Source: Bryobacterales bacterium
GTDB taxonomy: Bacteria; Acidobacteriota; Terriglobia; Bryobacterales; Bryobacteraceae
Length of the DNA: 64,000 nucleotides
Direction: 5' to 3'
NCBI GenBank assembly: GCA_020852175.1
Contig: JADZBH010000004.1
Location: 1 to 64,000, forward strand
Numbering within the stretch: the first letter of the stretch is position 1; the number at the start of each line of letters is the position of its first letter. Shown here piece by piece: positions 60,185 to 64,000 of this stretch. The position numbers and the translations under genes were made by a program. Below the pieces are notes generated by a model, which had not been told where the DNA came from, made no database searches, and saw only the letters and a program-made list of their open reading frames with translations.

Positions 60185-62989
60185 ATGCGAAGCGCTTGGG
60201 CGATGCTTGTTCTACTTCTGGCCGCCGCGATGGCGTGGTTCACGCTCCGCCCCGTGCCGGGGCGGGCGCAAGCCGCTCCCCCGCCTGCCGGCGCCGCGCA
60301 GTTCCTCATCACCGTAGGGCTGCTCGACAAGGACGCAAGATCCTGGACCGGCCGTGTCTCCGTGGAAAATGGCGAACTCCTCCGCGCCCAGGGCTGGCGC
60401 TTCTCGCGCACCGACCGCATCAGCCAGGACGGTACGTTCGCGTTTCAAACAAAAGTCGCTAATTTTGAGAATCAGCTCGATCCCGGACGCGAGTACGGCC
60501 AAACAGCCTGGGGCGAGGAGCGCATCCGCCGCCAGATCCCGCAAGGCCTCATCGTGATCCTGCGCGGCGATGCGGCCGAGGCCGTCTTTTCCAGCGAAGC
60601 CGGCTCCTTCCGCTTCCGCGCCGCCAGCGTTACCTTCGACCAGCCCGCTGCCTTCCTGGACGGCAATGCCCTGGTCGAGCGTCTCCCCTTGGAAACGCGC
60701 CTCTCCTCTCCCGGCGTCCGCGATGACTGGCCCGCTCTCGCCTTCTCCCGCGGCGGCGAGCGCTGGACTGCCTGGACCACTTATGAAAAAGACGGCGACT
60801 ACGTCACGGTCTCCAACGGTTCCGCCCCCGTCTACATCACCGAAAAGGGCGACCATCACTCCCCCACGCTGGCCACCGATTCCCGGGGCTGGGTGCACGC
60901 GGCGTGGAGCCAGCGCGAAGGCTCCGAATTTCACATCTATCTTTCCACCTTCGTCTATGGCCGCTGGTCCCGCGCCCAGCGCATGACCCAGCCAGGCACG
61001 TCGAACATCTGGCCGCAACTGGCCAGCGACGGCGACCGCCGGATCGCCCTCGTCTGGCAGTGTCTCCGCGCGGGCGCGAGCAGCGTGCAGGCGCGCGTCT
61101 GGGAGGGCCGCGGCTGGGGTCTGCCGCAGCAGATGAGCGAGGAGGACGGCAATGCCTGGGCTCCTTCGGCCGCCTTCGGCGGCGGCCAGCTTTGGATCGC
61201 CTGGGATAGCTATCGCACCGGCGCCTACCAGGTCTACGCGCGCCAGTGGCCCACCGGCGGCGTCGAGCGCATCACGCAAGGCGGACGCTTCAGCGTCCGG
61301 CCCTCCATCGCCGTTACCAGCCATGGCGTACCGGTCGTCGCGTGGGAGGAATCCGATGCCCTTTGGGGCAAGGACTTCGCCTTCCTCTCCGACCCCGCCG
61401 GCGTCACCCTGTATAAGAACCGCCGCATCGCGCTCGCCTTCAAGCAGGAGAACTCCTGGCACGCTCTCGACGGTTCGCCCGCCGCCTCGCTGCCTGAGTC
61501 CGTGCGCCGCTTCGTCCAGCAGCCGCGCCTGGCCATCGACGCCATGGGCCGCCTTCACCTCGGTCTCCGCGTGCGCACTTCGGCCGCCAACGCGCGCATG
61601 GACTATTGGGCCTCGGGCGGCAGGTGGGAATCCTTTGTCACCTCCTGGACCGGCTCGCGGTGGGCTCGCGCCATTCCCCTTCCTTCCAGCACGGGCCGCA
61701 ACAGCATGCGCACGGCCATCGCCGTCAAGGGTGACGCCGTGCACGCCGCCTGGGCCACCGACAATCGCGTCTGGCCCGGCGTCGCGTATGGAGAACTCGA
61801 TGTCTATGCCGCCTCCGTCCCGGCGCGCGGCGAACCGTTCACTCCTCGCGGCGGCGGAATCATCGGCGCCGGCGCCCCCGCGCCGCAACCTCATCCCAAC
61901 GAGAACGCCGATGTCGCCGCCATCCGCTCCTATCGCGTCCGGCTGGGCGGCAGGACCTTCCGTATCTTGCGCGGCGACCTTCACCGGCACACCGAACTCT
62001 CCCCCGACGGCGCCGGCGACGGCTCGCTCGACGACCTGTACCGGTATGCCCTCGACGCGGCTCAAATGGACTACGCCCACGTCGCCGACCACCAGATGGG
62101 CAATGACGAGTACAACTGGTGGATCACGCAAAAATCCAACGATCTGTACTATCTGCCGGAACGGTTCGTGCCTCTCTACGGCTATGAGCGCAGCGTGCCC
62201 TACCCGAACGGCCACCGCAACGTCATCTGGTCCAAACGCGGCAACACCGTGCTGCCCATCGAAGAAAAGGAGCTCAAGGGCGAGGTGAACTCCGGCGGCA
62301 TCCTTTACCCTTACCTGCGGCTCACCGACGGCATCGCCACCTCACACTCCTCGGCCACCCAGCAGGGCACCGACTGGCGCGACAACGATCCGGCTCTCGA
62401 ACCGATGGTGGAGATCTTCCAGGGCTTTGAATCCAGCTACGAACACGAGGGCGCTCCGCGCGCCTGGAGCGTGCGCGACAAGGCCGTCCACCAGGGTCCG
62501 CGCCCCGCCGGGTACATCTGGAACGCCTGGGCCAAGGGATACAAGCTGGGCGTCCAGTCCAGTTCCGATCATGTCTCCACGCACACGTCGTTCGCCTGCG
62601 TGCTCGCCGAACAGTTCACCCGCGAGGGCCTGCTCGATGCCATGCGCAAGCGGCACGTCTACGCCGCCACCGACTCGATCGTCCTGGACTACCGCGCCGC
62701 GTTGAGTGGAGGCGAGGTCCTCATGGGCGACATCGCCGCCTCGTCCACCGCTCCGCGCCTGATGGTCGGCATCGCGGGCACGGCCCGCATCAGGCAGATC
62801 GACGTCATCAAGAACAACGAGTACGTCCACCAGATCAAGCCGGGCGCGAAACAGGCGAGCTTCACCTTCGTTGACACGGCCTTTGGCGGCGGCCCCACCC
62901 CCGACGGCACGAACTACTACTACATCCGCGCCGAGCAGGAAGACGGCGAACTGGTTTGGAGCAGCCCCATCTGGGTGAAGAAGCAGTAG
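60185..62989 (+). CDS. Large exported PHP-domain protein with N-terminal beta-propeller-like region
   Basis: A 934-residue protein with signal or anchor (SAWAMLVLLLAAAMAWFTLR). Residues about 170-560 carry repeated WxAWxxxRxGxxxVY-type blades (LWIAWDSYRTGAYQVYAR, WVHAAWSQREGSEFHIYL, AVHAAWATDNRVWPGVAY) resembling a sialidase/BNR-like propeller. From about 585 comes a metallohydrolase: RILRGDLHRHTELSPDGAGDGSLDDLYRYA (the HxH metal motif of the PHP superfamily), DYAHVADHQMG, and a later HSSATQQGTDW and QSSSDHVSTHTSFA that may supply further metal ligands. DUF3604-like PHP proteins share this second half. Substrate is unknown; it is probably a secreted phosphoesterase or related hydrolase. It likely shares a transcript with recG-rsmD. 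Confidence 0.82.
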   Translation: MRSAWAMLVLLLAAAMAWFTLRPVPGRAQAAPPPAGAAQFLITVGLLDKDARSWTGRVSVENGELLRAQGWRFSRTDRISQDGTFAFQTKVANFENQLDPGREYGQTAWGEERIRRQIPQGLIVILRGDAAEAVFSSEAGSFRFRAASVTFDQPAAFLDGNALVERLPLETRLSSPGVRDDWPALAFSRGGERWTAWTTYEKDGDYVTVSNGSAPVYITEKGDHHSPTLATDSRGWVHAAWSQREGSEFHIYLSTFVYGRWSRAQRMTQPGTSNIWPQLASDGDRRIALVWQCLRAGASSVQARVWEGRGWGLPQQMSEEDGNAWAPSAAFGGGQLWIAWDSYRTGAYQVYARQWPTGGVERITQGGRFSVRPSIAVTSHGVPVVAWEESDALWGKDFAFLSDPAGVTLYKNRRIALAFKQENSWHALDGSPAASLPESVRRFVQQPRLAIDAMGRLHLGLRVRTSAANARMDYWASGGRWESFVTSWTGSRWARAIPLPSSTGRNSMRTAIAVKGDAVHAAWATDNRVWPGVAYGELDVYAASVPARGEPFTPRGGGIIGAGAPAPQPHPNENADVAAIRSYRVRLGGRTFRILRGDLHRHTELSPDGAGDGSLDDLYRYALDAAQMDYAHVADHQMGNDEYNWWITQKSNDLYYLPERFVPLYGYERSVPYPNGHRNVIWSKRGNTVLPIEEKELKGEVNSGGILYPYLRLTDGIATSHSSATQQGTDWRDNDPALEPMVEIFQGFESSYEHEGAPRAWSVRDKAVHQGPRPAGYIWNAWAKGYKLGVQSSSDHVSTHTSFACVLAEQFTREGLLDAMRKRHVYAATDSIVLDYRAALSGGEVLMGDIAASSTAPRLMVGIAGTARIRQIDVIKNNEYVHQIKPGAKQASFTFVDTAFGGGPTPDGTNYYYIRAEQEDGELVWSSPIWVKKQ

Positions 62990-63005
62990 CCCGCCGCGCT
63001 CATCC

Positions 63006-64000
63006 CTAGCGCAGCGCCGTGAACGACGCCCGCACGATGCCCGTCCCGGGTTCGACGAAAGCCACGAAATTCTGGTACAACGACGATGTCCCGCCGTTCA
63101 CCGCGCGGATGTTGCTCGCCGGCAGCAGCGGATAGTAGCCCATATCCAGCCCGTTCGCTCCCGCCGCCGCCGTGCAGTTGCAGGATTGCTCCTCCGGCAG
63201 GCCGCTGTTCATCACCAGCGTCACGGGCTGCCCCGTGCCGTTATACAGGACGGGTGCGAATACGGGCTCGCTTCCCGTCGTGTTCGTGATCGTGAATGGA
63301 ATCGTGCCCATGGGCGCGCCCGTGCCCGGGAAGTAACCCGTTACCGGCACGCCAGCCGGCGCGCCATCCACCACGGGACGGATCATCTCGTAGGACACCA
63401 CCAGCGTGCGCGGCACGGCGAAATCACGCGCCTCCGCGGCCCCGCCGCCCACGATCATCAGGTTTTCTCCGTTGGCCTTCACCTGCACCGGATACAACAG
63501 CTTGTTCACCACCCGTACCGTCACCTTGCGCCCGCTGTCCTTTGCCGCCGTGAACGCGTAATCGGTGAAACGCCATGTGCCGAGCATGCGGTAGTGGAAC
63601 CGCACATAGATGCGCCGGCCGTCGGTGGGCAGATAGTTCACACGGTGGAAACTGGTGTTTCCCGCATCCTCCACGGCCAACTCCCGCCCGCCCGGCGTCG
63701 TGCCGATGTGCAGCTTGAATTGATCCGACGAGGTCCCTTTCGACCATGCGAAGTCCACCGTCGCGCCGGGCAGCGTGGCGCCGTTCGCCGGTTGCGTCAG
63801 GCTCGCCGGCTCGGTGTCTTCCAGATAGGCGCGAAACCGCGGAAATCCGTTGACGAAGCGCCCGTAGAAGGCTTCGAACGGGTCGAGCGCGCACAACCGC
63901 GCCTCGCTCGCCGAAGGTCCCGCCGTCAACGTGCCCACCACCTGGTTGTTCGCGTTGAACAGGGGAGAGCCCGATGAGCCGCCCTCCACCCGCCCCCTGG
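63006..64000 (-). CDS. Trypsin-like serine protease, C-terminal part (gene cut by window end)
   Basis: The frame is open to base 64000, so the N-terminal part is missing; the listed start at 63989 is an internal GTG. The first visible residues, RGRVEGGSSGSPLFNANNQVVGTLTAG, contain the catalytic Ser motif GxSGSP of trypsin-fold proteases, followed by the usual closing strand. A C-terminal extension of about 300 residues includes an Ig/Fn3-like domain (PASLTQPANGATLPGATVDFAWSKG) and further beta-rich segments, reminiscent of lysyl-endopeptidase-type secreted proteases. His and Asp of the triad are outside the window. Confidence 0.82.
   Translation of the reverse strand, partial: RGRVEGGSSGSPLFNANNQVVGTLTAGPSASEARLCALDPFEAFYGRFVNGFPRFRAYLEDTEPASLTQPANGATLPGATVDFAWSKGTSSDQFKLHIGTTPGGRELAVEDAGNTSFHRVNYLPTDGRRIYVRFHYRMLGTWRFTDYAFTAAKDSGRKVTVRVVNKLLYPVQVKANGENLMIVGGGAAEARDFAVPRTLVVSYEMIRPVVDGAPAGVPVTGYFPGTGAPMGTIPFTITNTTGSEPVFAPVLYNGTGQPVTLVMNSGLPEEQSCNCTAAAGANGLDMGYYPLLPASNIRAVNGGTSSLYQNFVAFVEPGTGIVRASFTALR

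Noticed and set aside
60212-62215. 667-residue minus-strand ORF
   Set aside because: Antisense to the PHP-domain protein; Gly/Ala/Asp-rich without motifs.
1-64000. CRISPR array, insertion sequence, prophage, toxin-antitoxin or restriction system
   Set aside because: No direct repeat array, transposase, integrase or related gene was seen on either strand; the window looks like ordinary chromosomal sequence with metabolic accessory genes.

Overview
This is a gene-dense, GC-rich bacterial chromosome segment, most likely from Acidobacteriota (Terriglobia, order Bryobacterales / Solibacter-like; this is an inference). The pointers are two ~1,100-residue TonB-dependent receptors with an N-terminal carboxypeptidase-regulatory-like domain, many Tat-exported Gfo/Idh/MocA, DUF1080 and sulfatase proteins, a PEP-CTERM protein, a membrane-anchored regulator of a type common in Acidobacteria, and a type A RNase P RNA. 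No tRNA, rRNA operon, insertion sequence, prophage or CRISPR array was seen. No gene-free stretch exceeds about 250 bases. The longest are 16974-17220, 5147-5361 and 18299-18501.

Layout. 1-5146: truncated sulfatase, second sulfatase with HEAT-like tail, small secreted protein, and a monocistronic radical SAM enzyme resembling tetraether / membrane-spanning lipid synthases, with its own terminator. 5362-12438: queG, a TPR protein, then a TonB-dependent receptor divergent from a one-TM regulator with a candidate palindromic operator between them. 12458-16973: PQQ dehydrogenase plus pentaheme cytochrome, sulfatase, DUF1080 protein. 17221-22767: PEP-CTERM protein, rnpB (minus strand), a large OmpA / Ig-repeat surface protein, a MarC protein, and a VOC protein with a histone-H1-like tail. 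22804-29546: class I fumarase with an HlyD-type adaptor, split chromate transporter, TauE/SafE permease, malic enzyme. 29682-33095: second TonB-dependent receptor.

33167-38821 is a tightly coupled five-gene operon (APC permease, glutamine-synthetase-like ligase, SDR, aldehyde dehydrogenase, class I glutamine amidotransferase). Together these make a complete logical route for gamma-glutamylated catabolism of an amino alcohol such as ethanolamine. 38963-44326 holds two Gfo/Idh/MocA proteins, an enolase-superfamily protein, an NTF2-like protein behind a perfect consensus promoter, and a DUF1080-like protein. 44379-51691: fabI, then a Gld-type ABC exporter operon (ATPase, permease, GldG-like, DUF4340) running into NAD salvage genes (pncB, nicotinamidase). 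51739-56561: exported heme proteins around a Tat-exported FMN hydroxyacid oxidase, followed by a D-2-hydroxyacid dehydrogenase. 56558-64000: Gfo/Idh protein divergent from recG-rsmD, a large exported PHP-domain protein, and a truncated trypsin-like protease.

Most long ORFs in the supplied track are antisense shadows caused by high GC at third codon positions and were left out. Start sites were moved inward where a ribosome binding site, signal peptide or ATGA/GTGA overlap supported it. All functions come from reading motifs by eye; no database search was possible.
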